From contig NC_092573.1 of assembly GCF_037975245.1 (NCBI RefSeq), positions 11,690,001 to 11,750,000 of the forward strand: a stretch of DNA of 60,000 nt, written 5' to 3'. Of this stretch, positions 50,101 through 59,868 are shown one piece after another. The notes below the pieces were generated by a model that was not told where the DNA came from, did not search any database, and saw nothing but the letters and a program-made list of their open reading frames with translations. How positions within the stretch are numbered: the stretch's first letter is position 1; every line of letters starts with the position of its first letter. The DNA is from Apostichopus japonicus. Lineage: Eukaryota; Echinodermata; Holothuroidea; Aspidochirotida; Stichopodidae. Made by a program: the position numbers and the translations under genes.

Positions 50101-51828
50101 TTGTTATTTAAATATGTTATTTAATATGTTATTTATATAATATTTGAATAACGATATATATGTTATTTAAATAACGATGTTATTTACATAACGTGATGTT
50201 ATTTTTTTCTTACTTTGGTCTCACAAAAAGACAAATAACCTGTATATTTCATATGCAAAAAACAAACAAAAGTAAGTGTTCGAGAACATGTTGAGGGTTA
50301 ACAAACTACCCAGAAAAGAAAAAGCTTTTTTAGCCAGTAAAGACTAAAAGGTTTGGCCATACCAGCTTTCTTCTTGTAAATTTGTTACATTTGTTAAATT
50401 TGTCATCAAGTCAAGCATGTCTAACGTAACGTAATGTGCTGTTCTAGATCTGGTCTTCCTCTATTCTCAACTACATATTTGACTTTCTTTCAGGGAGAGA
50501 ATATAACAGAAGAGTTTGACAAACTGAACAAAATCTTGGAATCAAAGGTTTGATTGCATTCATTTTGGTTTATTCATATCAACTTGTTTATACTTTTTCA
50601 AAAATTGTGTAAAAAAATATTTAATTTTTTCGCAAATTACCAAATATTCACACAAACTTCCTCTTAATATGAGACAAATCCAATACAACTGCAAGGTTAA
50701 AAATGAGATATATGAAAAAACAAAATATGTAAAGTGATTGGCAGTTCCATCCATCTTAAGGCACTTTCAAACTTATTGTGAATTATTGACTGAAGTAATA
50801 ATCCAAGAATTAAATTATTCTAGGACACAGTATGTGAGCACTCTTACATATTCAATTCCAATTATACAATCCATTACAATAACAGCGATATTACCCTGTC
50901 TCTCGTCATATGTAATTCTCCTTGATCATTAACCTACTTACATAGTAAATAACCTACAATGAGTTACGACTTATCTCACATTTTCTGTTCTCTTTTTTTC
51001 TATATTGTTTTTATCTTTTACAAACAAAGTACTAATTAATTACTAGCAATTCCTTAAAAAGTAAAACAATCCTTCCATTGCTAATAAACTGCCAAACCAC
51101 CCAAGGTTCCAAGGGAAGATTGTTAGTATTATAAAAGTTGTCTGACTGAAGATTGATTTTTTTTTAAAATAAACCATGCCTTAGCAATTTTAATGATCCA
51201 TTGCAATACCCAGCCCAATTGGCAGTAAAAGTTTAAAGCCTTAATGAATACAGATATGCAAACTATAGCTAGAATTAATTGTTTATTTAAGAGGTATCAG
51301 TAAGATGATACACACCATGACTTTTGTGGGACCACAGCAAATCCAAGTAATTAAAGTATGTCAGATAAATATCATGGCTATTATTATAAACACAGACAAA
51401 CCTATATTTATTTCCAAGCTTTGCAAACTAATGTCCCCCTCCCTCCCCCCACACCCATCCCCACCAGCTTGAACAATTCTTTATACAATATGCTTTCCAT
51501 CAGTACCAATAAGCACAAGATCTGTGTAATTACATTTCTTTGCTTCAAATGTAAATAAATTTGAAGAAAGGTGAACTATGTCGATTTCTCTACTAGCACA
51601 ATGATTTACCTTTAAATAGCTTTGAAAGAGCAAAGGAGCTATTGTCTAGTGAGATTTAACCCCCCAACCCCAACCCCATGACGTCAGGTAAACAAGTCTC
51701 TATGTATCTCGAGTTAACATGAATTGTTATCATAACATTATCTCTGTATTTCTTTTTATTTTCAGACCTTCAACAGTCAGATGGTCTTAGAGATGTTTAG
51801 AAAAACCTTTCTGCATAGATCTAGATGA
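20775..51828 (+). CDS. CNTLN: Centlein, centrosomal coiled-coil linker (complete, 34 exons)
   Basis: Exons: 20775-20874, 21814-21872, 22511-22599, 23098-23182, 23503-23546, 24410-24494, 25446-25527, 26155-26258, 26839-26895, 27484-27581, 28200-28309, 28796-28848, 29341-29537, 30505-30538, 31485-31676, 32390-32508, 33464-33592, 34431-34531, 35112-35197, 35647-35735, 36166-36334, 36830-36921, 37983-38109, 39633-39753, 40726-40848, 42450-42550, 43206-43337, 44761-44895, 45687-45784, 46563-46827, 47663-47848, 49279-49458, 50494-50547, 51766-51828. All phases agree; total 3759 nt, 1252 aa (human about 1400). Diagnostic matches to human centlein are ADKEFVWSLWKRLQV, KDRKVLEIL and SDAVWNEL. The protein is almost wholly coiled coil. 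Centlein bridges C-Nap1 and CEP68 in centrosome cohesion. In-frame TAA at 20769 precedes the chosen ATG; an out-of-frame upstream ATG at 20753 could be a uORF. Confidence 0.93.
22601..22730. repeat. AT-rich simple repeat (tattaacata type)
   Basis: Variants of attaacatatt and acatatta repeated after CNTLN exon 3, in intron 3. Confidence 0.8.
24522..24706 (-). mobile_element. hAT-like MITE in CNTLN intron 6
   Basis: Reverse-orientation relative of 15682-15862: on the minus strand it starts cagggctcatgttagg and carries the ctactggcaaatggcaaa block. It starts 28 bp after exon 6. Confidence 0.55.
24714..24830. repeat. Imperfect aat/agt trinucleotide microsatellite
   Basis: A run of aataataac, agtaata and aataatagt triplets in CNTLN intron 6. 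The open frame through it is a by-product of the repeat. Confidence 0.9.
24990..25330. repeat. Minisatellite, about 31-bp units, about ten copies
   Basis: Units of the type accaaagactcattaaatac followed by aattacgtaac. The array ends about 115 bp before CNTLN exon 7. Confidence 0.9.
27085..27300. repeat. Three tandem units of about 75 bp
   Basis: Each unit has ttngccgagatagaa or ttgccaagatagatgg, then tagaatacctcaacag and a tttgatttt segment. It lies in CNTLN intron 9. Confidence 0.8.
29341..30538 (+). other. CNTLN: CNTLN exons 13-14, possible optional cassette
   Basis: Exon 13 has a second donor inside it: after 29442 the sequence is aag|gtatct, in phase 0. Using it drops 29443-29537 (95 nt). 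Exon 14 is only 34 nt, and 95 + 34 = 129 nt, so joining 29442 directly to exon 15 at 31485 keeps the frame. The optional piece would encode 43 residues (VSTSEVGSQVAAE ... LKQVTSTK). Confidence 0.5.
29782..30165 (+). mobile_element. tRNA-derived SINE (Leu/Ser-like head)
   Basis: Box A tggccgagtgg (29784-29794) and box B ggttcaattcc (29845-29855) stand at tRNA spacing. There is no good acceptor stem, and the match runs on into a non-tRNA body, so this is a SINE rather than a tRNA gene. The 3' limit is approximate. Lies in CNTLN intron 13. Confidence 0.65.
32615..32815 (+). mobile_element. tRNA-SINE fragments
   Basis: A tRNA-like head lies at about 32733-32805 (gattactcagttggtacaac as box A region, ggttcaagtcc as box B). 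An inverted tail fragment of the family at 35403-35545 lies just before it at about 32618-32665. They look like two partial copies in CNTLN intron 16. Confidence 0.5.
33085..33330. repeat. Minisatellite of about 55-bp units
   Basis: About four units of the type gtgatcttcagttgtatatt, then aatgtttgtaatgaaagttg. It lies in CNTLN intron 16. A two-copy repeat of about 50 bp (aggagatgtgataata) precedes it at 32905-33000. Confidence 0.85.
33464..34531 (+). other. CNTLN: CNTLN exons 17-18, conserved central block
   Basis: Exon 17 starts with a basic KKPPKSKKPQQR linker, then the family hallmark SDAVWNELTYYKQR. Exon 18 continues the coiled coil. The acceptor of exon 17 (aacaag) has a weak pyrimidine tract, so its first few residues are less certain. 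Confidence 0.8.
35403..35545 (-). mobile_element. tRNA-derived SINE copy
   Basis: On the minus strand the head is gtagctaaatggtaggaca (box A region) and ggttcagatcc (box B), followed by a tail ending ttcctagtcagtttgccgc. Tail fragments recur at about 13738-13790 and 32618-32665. Lies in CNTLN intron 19. Confidence 0.6.
38935..39055. mobile_element. Fragment of the CAGGGATGTGC hAT-like family
   Basis: Contains gtgctgggcgg and ends agcacatccctg, like the end of the complete element at 57441-57822. Lies in CNTLN intron 23. Confidence 0.4.
39768..39991 (-). mobile_element. tRNA-derived SINE, copy 1
   Basis: On the minus strand the head reads tagctcagtggttaacgcc (box A region) and gagttcgagtcactcc (box B), then a 150-bp body. 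A closely similar copy in the same orientation is at 58727-58949. It inserted 14 bp after the end of CNTLN exon 24. Confidence 0.85.
40288..40735. repeat. Minisatellite copying the exon 25 splice acceptor
   Basis: About eight units of 57-59 bp, each ending in the type atacttttcatgtag or atactgttcctgtag, then gtataactctatg. The last unit is the real acceptor of CNTLN exon 25 (tgtag|gtgtaactcc). Confidence 0.9.
41195..41955. repeat. Three diverged tandem units of about 220-300 bp
   Basis: Shared blocks are gagtgactcagtgatttac, ctgatgttgttttcttca, gaatttgacctctaaagtna and aatgataactaaaacttca. Units begin near 41200, 41415 and 41730, in CNTLN intron 25. Confidence 0.8.
43055..43130. repeat. gata/gaca microsatellite
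   Basis: Mixed gata and gaca tetranucleotides, ending about 75 bp before CNTLN exon 27. Confidence 0.9.
43338..44665. repeat. Large minisatellite adjoining the exon 27 donor
   Basis: About 1.33 kb, some two dozen units of about 56 bp of the type gctaggctgtgagaggtaca, then a ccaacacacagacagattga-like segment. The first partial unit is the donor itself (caggtaagtcggtgagaag). Some units show longer-period duplication. Confidence 0.92.
45060..45215. repeat. Two tandem units of about 100 bp
   Basis: Repeated ctctcttgatntntcacatc, then a block with ccatttgctntcccca and cttcatg. Lies in CNTLN intron 28. Confidence 0.7.
45240..45425. repeat. Tandem units of about 33 bp
   Basis: About five units of the type agtcctgtctaatatntgga then cttgtatt. 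Lies in CNTLN intron 28. Confidence 0.85.
48540..48640. mobile_element. hAT-like element end fragment
   Basis: G/C-run rich, ending aacgccactg, which matches the cagtggcg type of terminus seen at 19830. It abuts the LINE fragment. Another CAGGGG start (cagggg at 48066) nearby has no matching partner. Confidence 0.35.
48648..49100 (+). mobile_element. 3' end of a non-LTR retrotransposon (LINE), decayed
   Basis: Translation shows the usual end of a LINE RT ORF: LQNNAARLV, DHITPTLK, LHWLPIRERIQFKL, and after a frameshift QKSFSVAGPQSWNNLPRTIR, stop at 49021-49023. Two in-frame stops and one frameshift mark it as dead. The tail agcgctatataaat followed by tatgt repeats is typical of CR1/L2-like LINEs. 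It lies in CNTLN intron 31. Confidence 0.8.
49755..50270. repeat. Repeat copy A, shared with 53045-53350
   Basis: Shared blocks: acaggtcatgt, attaca-like gttacnnttttgaaa, aatttattgnagagttta, aatattttgtgacaaatat, gtgtgattgagatcat, aaaattgtaaatcagatttt, and cttactttgg. It contains an extra ttatttacatatg-type simple repeat. Lies in CNTLN intron 32. Confidence 0.8.
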
Positions 51829-52765
51829 CAAAGACACACAGTAACATTGCAGCAATGATAAGTTTGAACACATAGTAACATTGCAACAATGATAAGTTTG
51901 AACACATAGTAACATTGCAACAATGATAAGTTTGCTCTGATTGGAGATGTGATGTTTGTGGGAATGGAAGAATCCACAAGTGAGATCACCAATCTTTCAA
52001 CGATGCACTTTTATTACTTTAGTAGGCAGTCCTGTTGGATATTAAATTGATAAAAAGTCAAAATTCACCTGAAATATATGTAGTTTAAGTAATAAGTATA
52101 GTAAAATATATTAAACAAGGGATGACTTGGAAGGCATCTAATGCGTGAGTGTTTCTAGTGTAATGGCAAATAGCACACTGATGTGAAAAGTCATTAATGT
52201 CAATAAAAACAATGTCCAAAGCCTTATTAACATTAAAGTGAAGAGGAAAGGTGTATATCCAATTGAAACCCTGTGTAAGATACTACAGCTTATATTAGCA
52301 CTATGTTTGAAAAGTTTAGCAAAAATAATATATATATAGAGTGATGAACAGCCTTAACATCAAGGTGATATCGTGGATTTGTTTAGGAAAAAAAAAAATT
52401 CTAAAATTGCAGAGAGTTTAAAGTAAAATTTCTTGAATTGTAGAAATGCAACAAAACAGAAATTAATGGCAAAATTTTGCCATTTTGTTTGAGCTTAGCA
52501 GTCATTTTGAGATTAATGAACTGTTTATCTCAACTCTTGAATGCATTTGCAAGAATTACCATAGCACCATACGATATGACTATGTTTTTTGTTTACCATT
52601 TTGAAAAGTGATCGGGTGTCAGACATTATCGATGTCTTAACTTTGTAGCCGTATCGTGTTCATTCAGGACTACTTCCAATATTTGATTGGAACCACTATC
52701 CATGTCTATCAGGCACTGCAAGTAACTTTATGGTTTACATGAGCAATAAAGTTAACTAGGCTGGT
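51829..52765 (+). other. Probable CNTLN 3' UTR
   Basis: It opens with three copies of a 34-bp repeat (aacattgcaacaatgataag) at 51841-51935. AATAAA signals lie at 52202-52207 and 52745-52750. No coding sequence seen. Confidence 0.5.
51841..51935. repeat. 34-bp repeat, three copies, just after the CNTLN stop
   Basis: Units of the type acatagtaacattgcaacaa followed by tgataagtttga, starting 13 bp after the stop codon. Confidence 0.92.
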
Positions 52766-53044
52766 CTGAGAGTCCGGTTTCTTAGCTCCTAGGGTTGATT
52801 TGCCCTCATTCAGTATGCTTTCAAACACACTGATTTCAACACACCCTGGGCAGCGATATGTCTGTTATATGAACCTCACAGATCGAACGTTTGTCTCTTT
52901 GAAGATGGTGTGGTCTGTGTACTGTAATCCATCGCTTCTCTAGAGAGGAGAGAGGACGAAGAATAAGGAAAGGAAATTTATATGTCATTCTACAGCAAAA
53001 TAATGGTGTTAAGGTGTAACATGAACCATGTCCATTCCAAAGTA

Positions 53045-53350
53045 GAATGAGTAAAACAGGTCATGTGTTTAACTATTGCACAGTTACCCTTTTGAAAAGT
53101 ATGTAAATATAATTTATTGAAGAGTTTAATAATAATATTTTGTGACAAATATTTACAACTTTTCGTCATTTTTGTGTGTGTGTGTGCGTGCGTTTTGTGT
53201 GATTGAGATCATGTTACAACTGCGACATGATTCTCTGACAAAATTGTAAATCAGATTTTAAGCGCAGACAGAAGTTAATGTTATTTGTTTCTTACTTTGG
53301 ACTTACAAATAGACAAAATAAGCTGTATAGTTCATGTGCTAAAAAACACA
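53045..53350. repeat. Repeat copy B, shared with 49755-50270
   Basis: Same order of blocks as copy A, without the simple-repeat expansion. It lies between the two convergent genes CNTLN and the CCDC171-like gene. Confidence 0.8.
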
Positions 53351-53439
53351 CTCCCTGACAGAGAGGGTATCAGATACAATGAAAACTTTGCTTAGGGTGA
53401 GCATACAGGGATGGAAAAGTTGTTTTCCAGAGTTCCTTG

Positions 53440-53665
53440 CCAATCGTTGAAATACTGGAACTGTTAAAGATTGGAACTGTTAAAGCATGTAACATCACAA
53501 GGCTAAAAGGAGGTGAACTATTGAAAATGTTAATGTAGGTAACATCACAAGGCATACCTTACAGGAGGTTAACTATTGGAACTGTTAAAGCATATAACAT
53601 CACAAGGTTTAAAGGAGGTGCAATATTGGAACTGTTACATCACGCAGCATACCTTAGAGGAGCAA
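53440..53665. repeat. Tandem repeat of about 52 bp, including a splice donor
   Basis: Four imperfect units of the type gttaaagcatntaacatcac, aaggn, aaaggaggtgaactattgga. Two units contain gcatacctta, and the last of these is the donor (minus strand) of the CCDC171-like exon ending at 53653. Confidence 0.8.
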
Positions 53666-56600
53666 AGTCTTCACCGTAGCTTCTCTCCGGCTGATAGCTA
53701 TATGACTGTGGCTGACCAGTCATCATCTTGTTGGACAACGATGGGAACGCTGAAAGGAAGGTGCTAGGATCACCAGATGACCTCAGGACCTAAAAATACC
53801 AAAATGAAAATACTTTATTGGTATGCAAAATATGAATTGATATAAACAGGATTTAACACAAAATTCATGAAAATGTTGTAAACCTTTAAAAATCCATTTT
53901 AATATCTTTTCATGTCAGGAAATGTTTCAAACAACTTTCAATAGGCTTGTATCACAACAATCAGAACTGCAACACTTTATTGGTTATTTGACCTTTGCCC
54001 TCACTTAGCATCTTTCAAATGAGCCTATAAAATCCCCCCAAACACGCCCCCCGCCCAATAGCTATAAATACTAATAATTTAATACTCTTCTCAGTAATGC
54101 CTCTTTCCTTCACACTGAATGATATCTGGTCAAAAGTAAATTTATGCACAAACACATATGACCCTTTATAACTACATGAAGAATCTCACCTCATCTGAAT
54201 CCCTCTCCCTCCTACAAACAGCACTGACTTCTTTCTTGAGACTTGAGATGTGCTGTTTATGGGAGGCTATCTCCTCCTCTAGCATGCTGATCTTATTGAC
54301 GGCTGTCTTCTGAGCATCTGTGAATGCTTGCAGAAGACTCTGAAATCAAATGAGAAGTCAACACTAATGCTATAGAAGAAATTGTATGCTATAGAATGTT
54401 TGCTATAGGAAGTATGCTATAGACAAAATGTTGTCTTTTATGTTGAAAACATTTTAATACTGCTAAAAAATACATACCCCCCTCACTACCCATGAGAATT
54501 TTTCTACAAGATCCTAGAAATTAGATTTTGTTTTTGTTTAAGAGTTCATAGTTTATCCAATAATGAATCAATATCAAATTTAATTTTGCACTGGATACCG
54601 TTTGATAATAATGGCAATAAGATTTTATAAATAACAAAATCATAATAATTCTTTTCCCTCCCCCCCTTTCCAAACCTGCCATGATTATCACTAGAACAAT
54701 ACTGCTTCTATATATAAGATTTTCTGACACGCCACTGAGATTTGGCATTCAAATCCTGAATGTTGAACACAGTATTACCAATTGACAGAGGAAACAGGTT
54801 CTGCTCATTTCCCAAATGCTAACAGTAATTTTCACAAGATATATGACGATAACTGTATGAATAAGTCCAATACCTGTACAGTGCTGGCTTCTGGTTCCTT
54901 TAGATCTAAGTTAGACATGGCTGCAGATGTCAACAGCTGTGATGAAGAGAAACACAGAAATAAGTTATGAATATTCAGTGAACAGCCAGTCAGGAATTTA
55001 TCCTAATGCTATTACCACTCTATACTGTCCTCTCACATCATGCTTAAAAGCACTAGTACTGACAATATGGACAGTTCCTAACCGTCATCTGATTCTAATG
55101 CTACTACCACTCCATACTGTCCTCTCCCATCATGCTTCAAAGCACTCATACTGACAGCATGAACAGTTCCTAACCTTCATCTGATTCTCATGCTAATACC
55201 ACTCCATACTGTCTTCTCCCATCATGCTTCAAAGCACTCATACTGACAGTATGGACAGTTCCTAAACTTTATCGAATAGAAAAGGAAATTCATACTGTTC
55301 ACACTGTCAGTACAAATGACTTCAAGCTGAATATCAAAGTTCAGTATACAAGGGCGGCGGAAGCACTTTTAATCTGGGGGGGCACCGACATCAAAGGGCA
55401 CTTTGCAGAAATTCGATTGGACTGATGCAGCCTTATATTTAGTACCCATTATAACTCTTATTGTATTATCTTATTTGCGTATACACATCACTCCATCAAC
55501 GCCCACCCCCCCCCCCCCTTCAAGGAAAATATGCATACTAGCACTGCAATATCCAATGTGCAAATTGGGAAACAAGGAACAAGTTTTCTTTTGAGACAAA
55601 ATGAGGTGAAATCATGCTAGTTGCTAATGTAGGAATCTTCGGAATTAGAGTTTATTTCTTGTTAATATCTTTAAAATTTTTCCATTCGATATAGCTTTGA
55701 GTTTGACCCACAGAAATTCATTAAAAGTCAGGGGCGTAGCCAGGATTTGCAAAGTTGTATGCACGACTATGTGAGCGGAGCGCCACCATCGGTTGGCGCG
55801 GAGCGTGCAAGAAAATTTTTGGTTTTACAAACCCCTCAGATGGCCGGAAACGGCCATTCCCGAGTGTTCATTCTGGTTCCCTGGCCTCTTGCTAACTTGA
55901 GACACCTCAATTTTTATGTAGAAAAAGGGCACATTTTTAACCTGAGGAAAAGTGGGGGGGCACGTGCCCCCTGTGCCCCCCCCGGTTCCGCCGCCCTTGT
56001 CAGTATAGAAAGAATTGTCCTAACTGGGTGCATCATACTTTCTGAGATACTTATGCTCGTTTAAGACTAATATGTATCGTTATGCAAAGTAGCATCAATT
56101 TAGGGTGACATTTGGAAAATGTGAAACATCGACCTCAGCTTCAAAAGATGATGGGCAGTCCTCTCCATTTCACAAATAAATTTGATAATTTTGATAATAA
56201 TTTTGATCATTGGATATATAAATAATAAAATTGATAAAAATTGAATACAAAAATTGAATAAAAATTGAAAAATTGAATAAATATTGATATAACTAAAATT
56301 GATAAATAAATTTGATAATTTGACAGATATCTAGTGTAACCTTACAATACAATTATTCATAAAATCCCCAGTAGTAAAAGAAAGACATCTTTTGTTTGAA
56401 TAATGTCAGGATCCCCCTATGTACTGTTTAAATACATCAGTCAGTGATTATGTAATAATATGTGTCTCATTTCACCTGATTGAACATCAACTGGTATGAT
56501 TGGCTGTCTGGTTTATGCATCAGGTTTCTCCTGGCCTTCTCCACAGAAGCCTCCAATGACTTCAAATAAAGCACAAGGGCATCCTTATCTCTGTAGAATA

Positions 56601-58692
56601 GAAATACCAGAGTATAACAGCTGAGATAAATCTTTTACAAAAGGATAGTACAAACTCAATCTTAAGAAAAACTGAAAACCTTGTTTCCATTGGTCTTTAT
56701 ACAGAGGCATTAATTTAAGACCAAATTCATTGTTGATATTGAATCTACCAGGAAATATATAAAATAATTTAGTGTTAAAACTATGTGTCAAAGTTTTGAT
56801 GGTTTACAAGGTTGTTTCTCACAAACCCTGGAAAAAAATAATATCATACTGTGTACAAAAAGTGCTGGGTGCATCTTGTATTTGTGTAGCAATATGAACA
56901 TGTTTGCTAAACATTTTGCTATGCGATACGTGATGAACTATTGTCTCCATTTCGGGCCTGTTTTTGCTGAGAATTTGTTTTTACAAGCTCTTGTAGATAT
57001 GATTCTAGCCTGATTAAGAGTTATTTTGTTAGATAAATATAAGGAAGAGTCATCTTTCACCAATCGACAAACTAAATCTTCTCGTGAGCCATTATTTTCC
57101 TATCATTACATTTTGGAAGTCTTGACATGCTACTATTTTATCAAGGAATAAGTCTCATAAGGATTTACTTTGTTTTTATCTTGATGATGTTCTCTGCCTC
57201 TCTGGTCCTGTCTCTCAACTCCTGTTTCTCCTCCTCCAGGTTTATGACCTGTCGCTTCAATTGATGGATGGTCTGCTCTCTCCTCTTGAGATCCATTGTT
57301 ACATCCGATAAACCCTAAGACAATAGGAATATGATATATATATACAATGGATATAAAATGATGGGCATTGTATTTGACAAGCAGAGGGGAAAGGTCAAAT
57401 GCATGCCACCTGATGTATCTGTGTACAAGAGTTCAAACTGCAGGGATGTGCCCATGTGCCTAAGCGCCCAGCACTAAAAATTACCGCCCAGCACTGTCTT
57501 AAAAATCCTGAATCCCGCCCAGCTTTATTTTCATCTAAAATCCCGACATTCCTAACAATATATTCAACATAAATTGGGCCCAGTCTATGCCAAAATCATA
57601 CAGACTAATAATGGATCAGTTACGCATGCGAGAAACATTACTTACGGCTCTCAATTGGTCCCTTGTAAAATCTCTTTGAAACAAACTAATAACTTTTACC
57701 AGGTACGTAATATATTTCACTAAAAACAAATTTAAAAATGTAAACTGTTAGCAAAACTAGTACCCTCCCCCAGGACGGCGATCAGTATACCCGGCACTCA
57801 GGAAATCCTGGGCACATCCCTGAAACTGGGATTTCAAACATAACATTCACTAGATGAGATAAACAGAAAACAAAACATCAAACTTTTTTAATAACTTTTC
57901 ATGAATCTATTAACTGGCTAAGGATAGATTGACCAACCAATCTCTACAAAATATTACACCAAATCAAAATCTAATGGCATCACTCCTGTTTGCTCCCAGT
58001 TCACTTAGAGAAATTCAATTAAAAGAAATTGACATGCAGGGATTGGATGTACAATTCAGCAGGATGTTTAGACAGTGTTTTGACCTCATTAGTCAAAAAT
58101 AAAGTTTATTTTCTATTGTGAAGTTATGGCACAGATGCCCATTTAATCTGAACAAATTGATTATTCTAAAATGGGTTCTGATCATGAAGTGTTTACATCC
58201 TCTCACAAACTGCTTCTTGATTGTCAAATATATCTTTCTCCTTCTTTTCTGAGTACCACAGGCAAAGCCTAAATTATTGAAACGTTAACAACAGTAAACA
58301 AATAGATAAAGTACACAGCAGGAAGGTTGTCCAGGAAATAATAGTAACGTGAAACCTAAATTTCATCTCATCACCTGGACGGCTTCTGCTATAGTTCTAT
58401 TATATAGTTCTTCTAATATAGTTCCATATATTTATATATTAAATAGTAGATTATAGTAGATCAGTTATTGTAATGTGAAACATAAATTTCATCTCATCAC
58501 CTGTACGGCTTCTGCTATAGTTCTCTCTTTCTCTATTTCGTCGGTGGTCTGGACATTTAGTCGGAGGTTCAGCTCCTCTAGTTGATCGCTCTGTTGGTTC
58601 AGTACTGTCTGAGCCTCTTCTTCTCGCTTTAATGCCCTGGCCAGCTCATCACAGATACTATCAAATTTAGTCTTAGCTACAAAATCTTTCAT
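53653..58692 (-). CDS. CCDC171-like coiled-coil protein, C-terminal exons
   Basis: Minus-strand exons 58692-58501, 57314-57169, 56590-56476, 54936-54874, 54339-54190 and 53789-53653 join in phase (0, 2, 0, 0, 0). They encode about 267 residues, mostly coiled coil: FDSICDELARALKREEEA; LKRREQTIHQLKRQVINLEE; DKDALVLYLKSLEASVEKAR; ISMLEEEIASHKQHISSLKK; then a polar tail (SLSNKMMTGQPQ ... EDFAPLR). The pattern and order resemble the C-terminus of vertebrate CCDC171, and in humans CCDC171 is a 9p22 neighbour of CNTLN. Function is unknown. The end is unclear: either a further exon follows the gtatgc donor, or the frame reads on to TGA at 53642-53640. Upstream exons lie beyond the window. Confidence 0.7.
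54998..55265. repeat. Three tandem units of about 88 bp
   Basis: Units contain ctaccactccatactgtcct, catcatgcttcaaagcact and acagttcctaac. They lie in the intron upstream of the 54936-54874 exon of the CCDC171-like gene. Confidence 0.88.
55349..55999. mobile_element. hAT-like non-autonomous element with perfect 8-bp TSD
   Basis: Ends are caagggcggcgga and tccgccgcccttg. The flanking direct repeat tcagtata is perfect (55341-55348 and 56000-56007). The interior has G- and C-runs near the ends and a second terminus-like caggggcgtagccagg at 55729, so it may be a composite. It shares a gcgccacca ... ggttggcg block with the element at 19830. No transposase. Confidence 0.85.
56170..56330. repeat. 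AT-rich simple repeat
   Basis: Variants of ttgataat, aattgaata and ataaaattg. Lies in a CCDC171-like intron. Confidence 0.75.
57441..57822. mobile_element. hAT-like MITE with CAGGGATGTGC ends
   Basis: The left end cagggatgtgccca is matched by tgggcacatccctg at the right. aaactg flanks both sides, possibly part of a target duplication. The interior has a repeated cgcccagcact motif. Non-coding. Confidence 0.75.
58344..58526. repeat. 59-bp duplication containing a splice donor
   Basis: 58344-58402 and 58468-58526 are near-identical. The right unit holds the last bases and the donor of the 58692-58501 exon (minus strand); the left unit is a copy lying 126 bp further into the intron. Confidence 0.9.
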
Positions 58693-58726
58693 CTGTAACA
58701 AAATAATGACAACAAATGTATGTATT

Positions 58727-58949
58727 TTAGATCCTCTTGCAAGCAGGAACTCGTGCAGACGCCATCATTGGCTTATCAAAGCCACAAGCTGACGGAAGTC
58801 AGTCTCTTAGATTCATACTTAACGTCCATGATTATGAATTGTCAATTGTCAACAACTCTGTAACTGGACGACATACATTAATCTTGGAGTGACTCGAACT
58901 CGGGACCTTATGATTGGAAGGCACCGGCGTTAACCACTGAGCTAACACT
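58727..58949 (-). mobile_element. tRNA-derived SINE, copy 2
   Basis: Same family, orientation and ends as 39768-39991, with a few differences. It lies in the intron upstream of the first visible CCDC171-like exon. Confidence 0.85.
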
Positions 58950-59868
58950 CCTTGTAACAGTCCATTGAAAATCATTGCTTTCATTTGTGTCTTCCTGGTC
59001 CATATGGAACAATACGGGCAGAGAGGGAAATGATGGGCTCCTACATAAGCAGTTTTCAATTAATTTTCTACTAAGGTCAGAGAAAACCGTTGGTTGGAGC
59101 AAAATAATACAAAATTTCACTATAACTAGATTGAGCAATCTGCAGGGTTAGGCCAGTAGGGTGCTTAAGCCATGAAGGCTTATTAAGGGCTAGCATACCC
59201 ATCTACTGTACGATTGTGGGTAGACCTATTAAGACAACATTGAAATATTTCCGATTTTTTTTGTGCACAATGTTACACACATAGATTGTAACAACAGAAT
59301 GCTATTCACTAACTAGCAGAGGGTACAGCATAATATAATTTGCTATATTAGGAAACAAAACATCACCCCAGGATTTTCCACATGTATCGTGAGATATATC
59401 TACTATTGGAATGCACAATTTCTTGTTGGATATCATCCATACTCGTTGCCTCCCAGCAGGACTGGTTTAAGGCTTGTCTGATCGTAGAAGATTATCATAT
59501 GTCAGACTACCCTATGCGGTTTATCAAATGAGCTGCCAGTTTATTTACGATGCATAGCATCACTATAAGACAGTCAATGTCATTGCTAGGTTTTCACAAC
59601 CAACTCTGTTGCTCAGACCATAAAGGAAATATCCAAAATCACAACAAACAAAATATCTTCAATACCAGCCCACATCTTGGCATGATTCTCGAGCTAAACA
59701 ATCCCTGAATTTCCTCTAAGCTTCATCAGTATAAGCCCCTTAATATTAGTCAGAAAGACCAAAACTTGTTTACCAAAAATGTGATAACAACTCTCTTATA
59801 ATCATCCACAGAGAAATAATGCAGCTCACAACCGCTCAATGCATAACTTGAGTCTAGTCAACATTTGA
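58950..59868. other. Intronic stretch, nothing recognised
   Basis: Expected to be intron of the CCDC171-like gene. Neither strand shows a segment with coding character. Confidence 0.4.

Noticed and set aside
53370-53555. A final CCDC171-like exon encoded at 53.4-53.5 kb
   Set aside because: Acceptor-like sites exist in the tandem repeat, but the resulting peptide shows no resemblance to the family and the frame is arbitrary.
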